Positions 19,490 to 31,139 of a stretch of DNA of 34,984 nucleotides are shown piece by piece (position 1 is the stretch's first letter; each line of letters opens with the position of its first letter). A program made the translations under genes and the position numbers. This DNA comes from Amphimedon queenslandica (Eukaryota > Porifera > Demospongiae > Haplosclerida > Niphatidae). Where the stretch lies: positions 60,722 to 95,705 of the forward strand of contig NW_003546300.1 of the NCBI RefSeq assembly GCF_000090795.2, given 5' to 3'. Under the pieces are notes generated by a model. It searched no databases. It saw nothing but the letters and a program-made list of their open reading frames with translations, and was not told the origin of the DNA.

Positions 19490-21970
19490 TTAATTTTTGG
19501 CAACATTTTGAATTTGGTTGAATACATTTGGCTGTGTACATCTTAAATGTGTGAGTACAGCACACTGACATTGAACATGTCCTCTTTATGATGACTAGTA
19601 CAAATTTCAGAATGTTGCCTTGTAAATACATCTTCTGATTTGACTCTTTCCAAGAGAAAAAACACAAAATTTATAAATTATTTTTTTTAAGTGAAAGTAC
19701 ATGTACAGTACGTACAGTATAATTGAAATTTTAAAAATCCAGAATTGATTGGAAACAGCTCAAAGTAGATACAAGCATAAGAGCATGTATATGTAATCCT
19801 CTCTTAGCCATTGTTGACAAAATTTGGCCTGAGATCAAAAGTGTATGGATACGTACTATACCATAATAGCACAACAGACTTTATGAAATATTTAGTGACT
19901 AACTTCAACATTTATTCACTACTACATGTGTTAAAATATGTGTAACTCACAATCTAATGAAGTGGACATTTTTTATGACAGCTACATGTACAACAGAGTT
20001 AGTGCTGGTTGTCGGAGGTAACCTGTAGGTAACCTTTACACCTTCTGGTTGTCAGAGGTAACCGTTACACCAGAGGTAACCTTCCGGGGGAAGGGAGGAT
20101 CAAGTGGAGGAAGGATGCTGCACATATACCTATATGTACCTGTTGAAAGAGAATCTATTGACATCTATTTACATGTAATCTCTTAGGGAAATTTTCTAAT
20201 AATTCTCCATTTTAATAATATAGTAAAAAATATTAAAATGGAGAATTCTATCCTGTTTAAGTTTCACCAAATTCCTGTACCAGACTTTGAACGAGCACAT
20301 GATTCACACATGTACAAAAAATCAGAAACAAATTATGATAACCTTTATCGGAGAAGTTCACCTTTCAGTGTACAATATTTATTTCATGAATTAGCTGCGG
20401 CACCTTTCAAAAAGTTTTCATCACATTGAGGTATATAGTTTGAGATGGATCATAACTGGCACACCTTTCTACAAACATACATATATATTTGTAGTTGTAT
20501 TATTATCAAAGAAATGGTTTACTTCAGCAGTGTCTGAATAATTACAGCTGTCTCATCTGATAATTTGAGTCTACATCAAGCGACACAACAATAAAAATCA
20601 TATGAGAAAGGAAATAGGAATGTTGAATATCTTTTTAGTTTAAACTGAGTATACAATACAAAACAACTCAATACGGATGCATTCACATTCCCAATCTAAC
20701 CATGTGTACATTCTGTTGTTACAGCTATATACATTTACAGCAATATGATAAGGATCAGATGGGGGGTTGGCCAGGCCAAAAGTAACCTTATGATGGCAAA
20801 AAGGAAGTTTCCATTTAGTATACATGTACAAGAGGCACACTAGAGGCTTGATCATTTTTAGGTCAGTAGTAACTTATTCATAGTTAACTAAGGGCATTAA
20901 TACACAATAATAATAATACAAAAATTAAGATACATGTGCATCTTACAATCATGCGTACACTAACCTTAAACATGTCCACTTTATGATGATTATAGCACTA
21001 ATTGCAGATACTGGGCCAAAGAATACCACATTGATGTGTACTTACTCTGATCTAGTGAAAGAACTCTGATTCATTAACTTTTTAGAAAGTTCAAAGTACG
21101 CATAAAAAGAAATTTTATTACAATGAACTCAAACTCTACACACAGCATTCAAAACAGGCATATGTATTAGGAAGAAATTATGAAATTTGAGATTACTATC
21201 AGAGCCATTTTTCACAAAATTTGGACTGAGACAAGGCTATAGCCTATGGCGGTACTTACTATATCTGTTGATCTGTTAACTAACAGTGTCATAAAGTGAT
21301 GCTTTAGGAACACACACTAGGTGTACTGTGGGACTCCGCATTCTCACGGCAATAACAGCACATAATAGTACATAGGAACAGACAAACCAGTTGATTTTGT
21401 ATCACTAGTCATAAAGAAGTACATGCAAATACATCATCTCTTCTTTGTTCATGTTTATCATCTCCGTTTTGCAGAGGAAAGGGATGACTAATGAGTTTTT
21501 TAGGATGACTAATGAATGCATGACCCCCAAATCAATGCGAAGAGCTACATAGTCAAAACAGTACAATTTAAGCAATAAACTATTTGAAATGACAACCTTT
21601 ACACGTACCTTTGCTATACAGACACACACAGGCACACAGACAAACAAATGATGACACCTAAGCAAATGAATATATAACCAAATAAGTATATAATACAAGT
21701 ACAGTGATATTCCCAATCTAATCAAATTCACATTATGTTGTTACAGCTACACTTTCAACAATTTGATAGGGTGTGTCGCGAAAGGTCAGTCAGGTCACCT
21801 TTATTGGAGAAGTTTCCATATACACTAGAGAAACACAAGATACTTAACCATTTTTGTGTCAGTGATAATTTTTTCATACTTTGTAGTACACTAAGCTCAA
21901 TTATATTTTATACCTCTTCTGATATGTACTTACTCTACCCTAGTGAAAAAAATCCAATCTATTAACTTTT
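19490..21970. repeat. diverged internal duplications, no gene
   Basis: Segments recur in the same orientation. The 20690-21070 stretch (tcccaatctaaccatg, then ctgttgttacagcta, later gtacttactctgatctagtg) resembles 21710-21975 (tcccaatctaatcaa, atgttgttacagcta, gtacttactctaccctagtg). The 19550-19830 stretch (aacatgtcctctttatgatg, then acaaaatttggcctgag) resembles 20965-21235 (aacatgtccactttatgatg, then acaaaatttggactgag). Spacing is about 1.0 and 1.4 kb. The ORFs in the region are short and unrecognised. This is probably an old repeated non-coding element in two or more copies. Confidence 0.5.
20201..20247. repeat. hairpin: 17-bp perfect inverted repeat with 13-nt loop
   Basis: aattctccattttaata (20201-20217) is the exact reverse complement of 20231-20247. 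It is AT-rich with no T-run afterwards, so I do not call it a terminator. It may be the core of a small foldback element. Confidence 0.85.
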
Positions 21971-22246
21971 AAAAAATTGTACTCCGTACTTGGTTTAGCA
22001 CTTTTCATGATAGTAACGTTTTATTGGTATTTAAGGTACATCGGGCTGAACTCACATTTTCGATTTCACAACACAAATTGTTTTCTTAATACTGTTTCTA
22101 CGAGATATAATTTTTTCAATTTTCTTCTGAACAGTAACATGCAATAAACTTTATCAAACGTTGGAAAATAGTTAAAAACTGAGTAAGGAATTCTTCACCA
22201 TGATGCAAACACTTTAATTTTTAGCAATGTAATTGTTTTTATAATA

Positions 22247-22490
22247 TGTGACCATAATTGACAAAAGGTACCGTACCTTATGGCAGATTTTAAAGTTCAT
22301 CATTATGATGAAAAATATCACCCTGTGAGTGCTCTGTTAGACAACTATTGTTTCTAAAAGTTACATAGTAACTTTTTGCATCCTCTGAAGTAATTTCATG
22401 ATGAATGGAGCTCAGGAAGTTGGATTTTTAAGGCCATAAAGACCAATTTTCCTATCCGCCATAAGGTACCTTTTGTCAATTATGGTCACA
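22247..22490. mobile_element. complete TA-flanked MITE, 244 bp
   Basis: The 28 positions from TA at 22245 (tatgtgaccataattgacaa, then aaggtacc) are the exact reverse complement of 22465-22492. TA dinucleotides at 22245-22246 and 22491-22492 fit a Tc1/mariner-type target duplication. The interior has no ORF. A truncated relative is at 1636-1765 and a possible diverged end is at 15662-15694, so this family is dispersed in the genome. Confidence 0.88.
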
Positions 22491-22492
22491 TA

Positions 22493-22837
22493 TTTTTTTA
22501 TTGATGCATGTTCCATCACATGGCAAAGGTTTTGTCAAGTTTTGCAAAACTGGAAGCAGTCTCTTTCGTTAACTTTAAAACACTAGTATTTTGTGAAAGC
22601 ATTTACTGCATACAGCCTTCATTGAGTGTTTGCCTTTGTTATGCCACGATTGCAAGCTTTAACGCTTCTTAGAACCTGCATTCGCCAGATAAAGCTGCTA
22701 AATAAACAATAGTCAGAAAATGCATACTGGTAGCCATTTTTATTAATGGTTTGACGGATATGACGTCATAACTTAACCCCACCTTGCAATTAATTTTTCC
22801 TGTCAGTTTTATAATATACTGAGGTATCAAGCAATGA
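22493..22837. other. no gene recognised
   Basis: A unique-looking AT-rich spacer between two small transposons. Confidence 0.5.
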
Positions 22838-22845
22838 CACAAGAT

Positions 22846-23361
22846 CAGGCCTGGGGTAATAGTAATATGTAATAGTAATTGTAATAGTAACGATTACAGG
22901 GCACCAAGTAATAGTAATAGTAATAGTAATAGAATCTTTGGCAACAGGAAGTAATAGTAATAGTAATAGTAATAATGGTCAAAGTAATATGTAATCTCAA
23001 TATTACATAGCTATTACTTGCAGTGTTACACTAATAAGTAACAATAGGAAAATAGCATGTTAGCCAGGAACTATTGCTCAGTACTGAGACTTTTTATCAT
23101 AAATATAACAAAGCATTCTTAATTCGAAACTATAAAATGGCTTAGATTAACTTCAAAATTAGATTATTTTTATCAGTAACCTATAAAAATCTATGGCGTA
23201 TTGTAATAGTATTTGTAATAGTAATATACTTTGTTGTAATAGTAATAGTAATAGATTACTTTGAAAAAAGGCTGTAATTGTAATAGTAGTATAGTAGTTA
23301 AAATTTTCAAGTAATAGTAATAGTAATAGATTACATTTAATTGTAATTGACCCCAGGCCTG
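22846..23361. mobile_element. non-autonomous hAT-type element made of GTAATA repeats, 516 bp
   Basis: The ends CAGGCCTGGGGT (22846) and ACCCCAGGCCTG (to 23361) are inverted repeats. The element is flanked by an exact 8-bp direct repeat CACAAGAT at 22838-22845 and 23362-23369. Ends starting CAG and an 8-bp target duplication are hallmarks of hAT transposition. The interior consists largely of gtaata units in the plus orientation (near 22855-22990 and 23200-23345) around a less repetitive centre. The minus-strand ORF rich in Tyr at 23191-23475 is a by-product of the repeats. Confidence 0.88.
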
Positions 23362-23369
23362 CACAAGAT

Positions 23370-24960
23370 CAAAGATGGCATATTTGAAGGCGAAGTCAAT
23401 CTTTTTTTTTCTAAATATCTCTGCTGTTGGTACCATTATCAGTAAGCTATGAAAAATTATTTTATAGTGAGACAATTTTAATTATCAGTATTTCAGAATT
23501 TTTTGCAATTAGCTTCACGGCTGAATATACTAGTTTCATTTTGCTTGCTAGACTGGTAATTATTTGCGTAGCCTGTTCAAGAGATTGTTTAATTGCAAAA
23601 TTTCTCAAAATTTATAATACAATAATGCTAAAAGAAATAAACAGCTTCATTTAAATGATCCAATCATTAAAGTCACAAAAATAATCAGTTCAACTTCTGC
23701 GTGAATTACTTTTCAGTAACTGTGATCAAGTCAAACCTACAGAGAGTGATGTACATTGGTTACTTCAACCTTGATTATGCAATCCAATGAAGATATTCTA
23801 CCATTGCTCCACCGTTCACAGAGGGACTTAAAATAACCAAAAGATGATATAGGTGGCCCAATCCAAAACAATTTATATTTTTAAGAGTGAAAATATGTCA
23901 ACATGCTTGTACTAATTGACTTAGAAAGGCGATCGTCAATCTCTTAGATTTTATTCTTCCATATATGCGCAACTTAATGTAGCAACAATTATATTCAAAT
24001 TGACATATTGGACAATTAAATGAAATCATGCACCATCGTCACACATAATTATTCAGATAAAAGAGCAAAGCGGTTGTACGAAATACACATTATGGACAAA
24101 TATTGTTCCAGTATTGTGTATTATTATTGTTACTTAAGCCAATACAACTATTATACAAATTTCTAGATATTGGGGATATAATAGAACAACAAAAAACCTG
24201 AAATAGTGGTTCATTTTTATTTAACTATCAAATATTTTATGATAAACGATAGCAATTATAATGGTTCATAAGTGAGTGTGTGAAAAAACATTTTTATGAG
24301 AGGAGTACTTGACAAGCTAGCATTATGGCAAACATACATGTATCCATTAATGGCTATAACTTAAACTTAAATAGGGCATTGAAAGAATCAGAACTATACT
24401 AAAAACAAACTTTTTTTTGAATTGACCTACAATAGCTTCATGGTGATAGTTTCATAGCTTGTATAGAATCAGTTTATTAGTTGCAAGTCATAATTTTATA
24501 TAGTATTTGCTGCATTGATAAGGTTATAATTGTTTTATCTACAATCCTTGTTTATTTATTTTCATACATGCATGTTACCATGTACAACTTTACAAGAGTA
24601 GCGTTTTTCTCTCCATTTGTAGTAAGTTCATGACTGGTACAGTAGTGATCACACAGCACAGTTTCTACTTATTCATTTATGATTATTTACATGTAATAAT
24701 AGCATGTGACATGCATCACTGCAAAATATGACTTTTGCCTTGTGTGCATTTTACAAGCATGACTCCACCTTCGCTAGTGTGTCTAGCTACATGTAGAGTT
24801 ACGTGTATCAAATTTAATTTTAAATATGTGTACCTCAATAGGTCTGGTTCAGAGTACTACTACGAGGTTGACAAGCTTTACCATGTTTTGTTTTTAATTT
24901 ACTGTATTATTTTGATAATAAATGCTTCATAATTCTAATTTCCAAACATAAAAAATTTTT
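23370..24960. other. no gene recognised
   Basis: AT-rich, with scattered ORFs below 80 codons (23427-23654, 24735-24932) that lack recognisable protein features. Confidence 0.5.
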
Positions 24961-25174
24961 AAAAACAAGGTTAAGTAGGCTTCCGAACGACGAACGAAAA
25001 TACGAAATCAAAATCCTACTTGTGACCTAAATTCTACTCTACATTGTACTTTCAATGTTATTATGTAAGAATTATGGATCACCTTGCACTGTAGAGTAGA
25101 ATTTACATCATGAGTAGGATTTTCATTTCGTAATTCGTTGGTCATTGGGAATTCTACTTAACCTTGTTTTTTTT
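24961..25174. mobile_element. foldback MITE with arms of about 88 bp
   Basis: The left arm begins aaaaacaaggttaagtag and continues with tacgaaatcaaaatcctact and aaattctactctaca (to about 25049). The right arm (about 25086-25174) is its diverged reverse complement, with the same blocks. A loop of about 37 nt separates them. Flanking A/T runs hide any target duplication. Confidence 0.82.
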
Positions 25175-25181
25175 TTTTGTT

Positions 25182-26579
25182 CTACTTTGTGCTGATTTGT
25201 TACTAATATTTATAATATTTATTTAGTTGCCATTGTGATACGTGTTGATTTTACACAAACAATAATTTTCTTTACTATTATTATCATTGTTATGACTTTA
25301 CAGCATTCATTAGAGACAGCATTGAATAGACATGCTGAAGGAATATAAACTATCCTCATGACCAGTGAAATTAATACTAGTCTTGATGCAAGTCTTTGTT
25401 CAAGAAGCTGTAAGCTGAGAGTGTCCATCTTCCCTGCAATGTTGGTGCTATTCCTGTTATTCCAGGCTGTTGTCATTCATCATACATTAATGAATTGTTT
25501 GTTGTTTTTAAAATAAATTAAAATCACACACTTGATAAAACAGTAACATGTAAGATTAATACCTTCTTTTAGCTGGAAGCCTCCACTAAAGTATTGCAGT
25601 AAGTAAATTCCAAGCATAGCTTGGTAAAAAATAAATTGCTGCTTCCAGAGCTGCAGATCTGAGCATGGGCAACCACACCCAAATTTTGCAGCACATGCTT
25701 CTTTAATTAACAAAATAGTGGTATGCATGGCTCTATCCAGGAGTCACAGTATCACTTTTTCTTTACTAAAATAATGATCTGATGGGACATGGCCTTGCAC
25801 ATAGACTGTTGGAGTAAATTGGTGTAAGAATTATCCTACTGATACTGAGATACACACCAACAACTGGATTGACAGGACTTGATGATGATGATGATGATGA
25901 TGAAGATGAAAAAAGGTGGCTGAACAAATTGGCCGGTTTGCCAATTTTTGACTTTACTTTTTGACATGGTCTAGAACCACGCTAGTTGTATCATTGGAGT
26001 CCTCAAGTCAAGATAAGGTCCTCTTGTAAGCATAGCAGCTTGTTTTCCCGGTATAGCAAGGCTGCAAATGTCGTGGCAGCCATTTTGTTTGGGGGCAAAT
26101 CCTACTTAGTAATGCTACCACTTTACTAATAAAAATAATAATAATAAACAATAATTACGTTATAATTTTAATGATTAATCTAGTAAATGTAATAGTTAAA
26201 TTTAGAACAAACAAACTGGACAAGTAAAATAATTCACACAGTTGTTAGGAAATAGTGAATCACCATCTTCAAAACTCTGACCTCTCCACTATGACCTTGT
26301 CCCCAATATGCAAAGGTTTGTGAATCCTTGGACAGAATTTGACTCACAGATCAATTCCATTGTTTTGAAGTAATAGAAAGTACATGTGATTACAAAACTT
26401 ATGCTACTGGAAACACCTTTTGCTGAGAAATGAAGTGATCTCTATCATTCTTGAAGAAACATGCATCTCTTTTTGCTTTTGCATTTACAATCAAAGACAA
26501 AGGCAATATTAATAGCTGCTACCACATCAGTGTAAACAATGTCTGATCAAGTCAAATTGTTGCTTTATCTCTGCTTCAG
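25182..26579. other. no gene recognised, apart from a GAT microsatellite
   Basis: Minus-strand ORFs at 25219-25476 and 25480-25728 are open for about 80 codons each but are not recognisable. The region is otherwise unassigned AT-rich DNA. Confidence 0.4.
25881..25910. repeat. GAT trinucleotide microsatellite
   Basis: Seven GAT units from 25881, followed by GAAGATGAA. Read in frame this gives an Asp/Glu run, but no exon could be confirmed around it. Confidence 0.9.
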
Positions 26580-26731
26580 ATGACGGACAAAAGGCCGATA
26601 TGGAGTCCTTGATGCATTCAACTGAAATAGGAGCTTACACAGAACCAAATGGGACTGACGGCCATTTTTATTGCACTGACATGCCTTACCTACTCTTTTT
26701 GCCGCCAGAAGCCATGAATGTACTCAATGAG
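26580..26731 (+). CDS. candidate internal exon of an unknown gene
   Basis: A pyrimidine-rich tract ending CTGCTTCAG precedes 26580, and CTCAATGAG|GTAATG forms a donor at 26731/26732. Between them one frame is open for the full 152 nt: GQKADMESLMHSTEIGAYTE, then DGHFYCTDMPYLLFLPPEAM, then NVLNE. The composition (Cys, Pro, Trp-free, balanced polar residues) looks more protein-like than the neighbouring ORFs. I do not recognise the family and found no partner exons with confidence, so this is a prediction from splice signals and openness only. Confidence 0.3.
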
Positions 26732-26733
26732 GT

Positions 26734-27628
26734 AATGTGACTTGCCCTTTCTCATTTAATATTTTGTGAGACTAAACTACATTCATAGCAAAATTAATGA
26801 CATTCATAGGTATTGCAAGTATATTCATTAGTTCATTAATTATATTCATTTGAACATTAATGCTTTGACTTTCTTGAAATGGTACATTAAAAATCACTAC
26901 AAAATGAACAAAATTATTACTGATAATAAAACTCCATCAGGTAATACAAAAAAGTTGTTTTGTCATGTGATGATGAAAATGGAAAATGTACCGGTTGTTT
27001 ATATGTTAAAATTCATGTCCAACAGTTGCTGCTGTACACAAGGAAAATGAGAAAATCAGCTCTAATTGCAACTGAATCTACAATGAAAAAAAGGGACATA
27101 ACTTGGCTTAGTAATTACAATAAGTAAGTTTGTAAAGTATGACATGTTTTAGGAATATTTTTTTATATATAATTTTTTTACATAACTTTTTTAGGAAAGA
27201 TCTAATTTTGATCAAAATCAGGTCGAACTGAATATGCAGCATGAAAGCATGTATCAGAAAAAAATATTTAAATTAAAAATTTTTTATAGCCATATTTTGA
27301 GCAACTGTAAAAATTCATTACAATCAAAATTAGTTGGAATACGCTAAAATATGAACAATCTAAAATTGATTGAAATCACTTTAAGTTTCTAAGCAAAATA
27401 AGACAATCTGTCTTACATAATTTATATGAATGGAGAATTTTCCGTCGTTGTTTCTTGGCAAAATTGACCTAATTACCTAAACCTGTAAAGTCTGAATGAC
27501 ATACATGTACCCTAAAGCTGTAAAGCTGTAATTATTTACATCATTTGCATGAGAAATGTGTGATAACTATAGGTGCAGTATCAGTCAAAAAGTCTTCCTC
27601 ACCTTGAGGTTTATCAACATAACCTTTT
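26734..27628. other. no gene recognised
   Basis: Strongly AT-rich. The 66-codon ORF at 26850-27050 is not recognisable. Confidence 0.5.
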
Positions 27629-27633
27629 ATTAT

Positions 27634-27833
27634 TGTGAGGAATTGAGTCTACTGTGATCATTATTGCTTATTATTTATTAAATTATTGTTCTCATTATGT
27701 ATGCACGCGTGTGCACCAGTTTTGAGTTATTATTATTAAGAATTGATTGAACTATTGAACTAAAACCAGTGTATGGACAGATCCAGGGCGCTCTTGCTAT
27801 CCTATTAAAGAACCAGCAGAAGGAATCGGGACA
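27634..27833 (+). repeat. 5' LTR of the BEL/Pao element (200 bp)
   Basis: Begins TGTGAGGAATTGAG and ends AATCGGGACA; it pairs with the 3' LTR. Short for this class. It should hold promoter and polyadenylation signals, but I could not pick a TATA box with confidence. Confidence 0.93.
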
Positions 27834-27835
27834 AT

Positions 27836-27851
27836 TGGTCCACCGAGCCGG
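27836..27851 (+). promoter_or_regulatory. putative primer-binding site
   Basis: TGGTCCACCGAGCCGG starts two bases after the LTR. TGG matches the CCA end of a tRNA, and the rest would pair with a tRNA 3' arm. I cannot name the tRNA. Confidence 0.6.
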
Positions 27852-28098
27852 AAAGGATTCAAGCGACCTAAGGATCTGGAGATTCGAGTCGAGTTACAGC
27901 AGATGGAGCTCTCACAGGAAGTAGCCACGAGAAGCTTTAAAGACGGGCGCCATTTTATAGCAAGGCTACCAGGCAGAAAGGTGCACAGAAGAGCCAGTAG
28001 TAGCGGGAGTTATTGTTTTATCATTATAATTATAGTTGAGAGTGGTGATTTATCTTTGTGAGCTATAGTAATAATATTTGACACGTGTCACAACAGCC

Positions 28099-29285
28099 AT
28101 GGCTCAAGCGTTAGCTGCAAAGAGAGGCGCACACAAGGCAGTGATCACCAGGAAACTAGAAGAAGTTAAGCGAATCATAGAAGCTGATGAACCAGGCTTG
28201 GTGAAGGCCGAGCAGTTATGCCAATCTCTCAAGGATAAACTAGACACCATTAGAGATTTAGATGAACAAATTTTTGTGGCTATAGAGGATGAGACTGAGT
28301 TGGAGACTGCTATGATCAATGCAGATGAAACAACATCTCTGATCTATGAAGCTCTTGTAAGACTAGACAATATACTGGCTACCAGCGAAAGTACTACTGG
28401 TGGAATAGAGGAGGGTGGAACTTAAGCGTCTGGCCCATTCAGAGCGCATCTACCTGAGCTTAATTTGATGCAGTTTAATGGTGAGCTGACTCAGTGGTTA
28501 CCATTTTAGGATACTTATCATGCAGCAGTTTTCATGATAACTCTGACTTATCTGACATTGATAAATTCACAACACTGCTAAGAGAATCAGCAAGGGAAGG
28601 CTTGACACTAACCTCTGCAAACTGCAAAGAAGCAGTGGAGATACTGACAAAGAGATTTAGTGATCATCAGCAAATCAAGGGGAAGCATATGGAAGCCTTG
28701 TTGACCATGGAGCCAGCTCAGAACAACACTCAGTCCTTTCGAAGACTCTTTGATGAGGTGGAATCTCATGTCAGACAATTGAAGGCGCTAGGAGTCAGCG
28801 AAGAAGCTTATGACACTCTGCTGCCTTCAGTACAGATGCCAAGTTATATGAAGCTAATGATTTCCAGAGGAGTGTCTGAGAAAGATTGGGGTTTGACAAA
28901 AATCTTGAGTACTTTTGAAGAGGTATTAAAGACTAGAGAGGGAACCTCAGCAATGAGCAAGCCAGCTAAAGAAGTTTCTCCTTCATTTTCTGCATTCATG
29001 ACAGGTAATCAACGTTGTTATTGTCAACTTAATCAATTGCTTGAACTATGCAAGAATGTATCCCGAGATGATGGTAGGAGACGAAAGCAGGAAGATGCTT
29101 TATTTGCCTCAGGACTGGCCACATTAGTAGAAATTGTGGAAGTAGTGTGCGGTGCAGTTAATGCAAAAGTCGACATCACCTCAGTATTTGTAGTAAGGAG
29201 GGAGATAAAGAAGGCACAGGAGATAGCCAACAAGAGGCAGGTGAGCAGAGTCTTAACCCTCGAGCCCCTGCCTTTGAGAGTAAGT
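28099..29285 (+). pseudogene. gag of the BEL/Pao element
   Basis: The start is most likely ATG 28099 (MAQALAAKRGAHK), and the first frame is open to TAA at 28423-28425. It holds a predicted coiled-coil-like acidic/basic region (ITRKLEEVKRIIEADEPG). A frame change follows. LNLMQFNGELTQWLPF runs to a TAG at 28507 where Trp is expected, and another frame carries DNSDLSDIDKF, KRFSDHQQIKGKHMEALL and RRLFDEVESHVRQLKALGVS. A CX2CX4HX4C zinc knuckle (CFICLRTGHISRNC) is at 29096-29137 in yet another frame, followed by a second Cys/His cluster ending near 29200. Gag forms the particle and binds RNA through the knuckle. At least three frame changes make it non-functional. Confidence 0.85.
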
Positions 29286-29289
29286 CAAC

Positions 29290-29620
29290 TAAGTCCCTTC
29301 TTGTGGACTTGGATCAAACAGTATTACTCCAAACTGCAAAAGCCACTTGCTTTAATCACAAGAAGCCACATATCCAAATTGGTTTACAGTTTCTTTTGGA
29401 CAGTGGTAGCCAGCGGTCCTTTATAACCAAACAGACCAAGGACAAGTTACACCTTAGAACTACTGACCAAAAAGATGATGTCCATTATAACATTTGGAGC
29501 CACTGTTACACGAAGCCAGAAAGGTGATATTTGTCAAGTTGGGTGTACAAATCATGAAAGAGGTTGGAAGTGATGCTCTTTAGTGTGCCTAGCATTTGTG
29601 AACCACTGAGTGGATCTTCA
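29290..29620 (+). pseudogene. aspartic protease of the BEL/Pao element
   Basis: FLLDSGSQRSFITK with the catalytic DSG at 29399-29407 is typical of retropepsins of this class, which use DSG rather than DTG. TKDKLHLRTTDQ follows. The frame ends at TGA 29525-29527 and continues in another frame (ICEPLSGS). In the family it cleaves the polyprotein. Broken by frame change. Confidence 0.75.
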
Positions 29621-31126
29621 ATACAGTTATGCTTGGAGAATTACAAGCACCTGCAAGGTTTAGAACCGTCAGATGTATCCAATCTCAAAGGAATGGTGGA
29701 ACCTAATGTTTTAATTGGATTTGATTGTTATTGGGAATTTGTATCAGGTGACATTATGAGGGAAATTAGAGGACCAACGGCCTCTCACGCTAAATTAGGT
29801 TGGGTATTGTCTGGCCCATTGGAGAGAGATGAGAATGGACAGTGTTCATCTATTCTCATCACACACAACTTGATTACAAGTGCTGAGCCTAAGGACAGCG
29901 TGAGCTTGGAAAAGCTACTGAAGGGATCCTTGAGAAGGAAGACCTCGTCTATGATCAACTGAGAAGCAACATATCGTTTCATGAGGGACACTACCAAGTA
30001 TGTCTCCCCTGGAGAGACTCAGTGTCTCACTTACCTGATAACTTGAGAAGAGACTTAAAAGTCTTATTCACCGACTCAAACAGAGTCCTGATCTATTGAA
30101 AGACTATAATACTGTAATTAAGGATCAGTTGGCATGGGTAATAGCAAGGGTAATAGTGGAAATTGTAGAAGATCCCGGTGTAGTGGATGGAGAGAAGTTC
30201 CATTATCTTCCACATAATGCTGTAGTGCGCAGGGATAAGACAACCACAAAAGTGAGAGTGGTTCTTCATGCTTCAGCTAGGAGCAATGGACCCTCACTCA
30301 ATGACTGCCTTCACATTGGACCGAGATTTAACTAAATGATTTTGGGTATTTTACTAAGGTTCTGATTCCATCGGCTTGCCTTCACAGCAGATATAGAGAA
30401 AGCCTTTTTGATGGTCTCAGTGGTGAGGAAGGACAGAGATGTGCTCCGCTTTCTCTGGATTAGGAATCCTGATGAAGAACCACCGTTACCCAAGTTTTGA
30501 GATACGCTAGAGTGGTCTTTGGGGTCAATTCAAGTCCATTCTTATTGAATGCAACCGTAAGACACCATGTAGAGCACTGCAGGGACTCAGATCCACTTGT
30601 GGTAAAATCATTACTTGAGTCCATTTGTGTTGATGATATTATTGGAGGGGCAGATACAGAAGAGGGAGTATGAAAATTGTATTGTGATTATAAAAGAATT
30701 TTGAGTGAAGGAGGGTTTAATTTGCGTAAGTACATCGCAAGCGAAAGTGTTATTGATACTGGTGTAATTGATAAATTGTACGCGAAATTTTCTCTGGGTA
30801 ATTCCCCAGAACGTTTGACTGAGCTGAAGGTACTTGGAATTAGATGGATGGTTGAAGAAGATGCCCTTGTCTTTGACATCAGGGAAGTAGGTGAACTAGC
30901 GAATGTGACTGGACCAACAAAGGGGAATGCTGTTCAAGCAGTGGGTCGAATTTATGATCCTCTAGGAATACTTACACCTATTACCATACATCTGAAGATC
31001 TTTCTCCAGGAGCTTCATAAGTCAAGGATAGGGTGGGATCAACAGCTGACTGGAGACTTGCTAGAGAGGTGGAGAATACTAGTCAGTAAATTGAGAAGAT
31101 CCAATCCCATTGAAATACAGAGATAA
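29620..31126 (+). pseudogene. reverse transcriptase region of the BEL/Pao element
   Basis: The pre-RT segment has VLIGFDCYWEFVSGDIM and KLGWVLSGPLERDENGQ (29700-29845). The RT core shows YLPHNAVVRRDKTTTKVRVV (30208-30262), SNGPSLNDCLHIGPRFN and TADIEKAFL, with the first catalytic Asp at 30390. FGVNSSPFLLNATVRHH follows, then CVDDIIGG with the Asp pair at 30632-30637; the usual residue before VDD is aromatic, here Cys. The connection region (ELKVLGIRWM, YDPLGILTPITIHLK, WDQQLTGDLLERW) reaches 31126. Stops after LIY (30098), RFN (30333) and elsewhere, with several frame changes, inactivate it. It would copy the element RNA into DNA, primed at 27836. Confidence 0.9.
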
Positions 31127-31139
31127 TATTTTAAGGGAT

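Noticed and set aside
20000-20085. Repeated aggtaacc words as a regulatory array
   Set aside because: Four short copies at irregular spacing in a duplicated non-coding stretch; too little to support a site.
22855-23345. CRISPR-like array of short repeats
   Set aside because: The GTAATA units are contiguous without spacers, inside a hAT-type element in an animal-like genome.
23191-23475. Tyr-rich 94-codon minus-strand ORF
   Set aside because: It is a translation of the GTAATA repeat and has no protein character.
25219-25728. Two minus-strand ORFs of 82-85 codons
   Set aside because: Openness alone. The frames do not join and no motif is visible.
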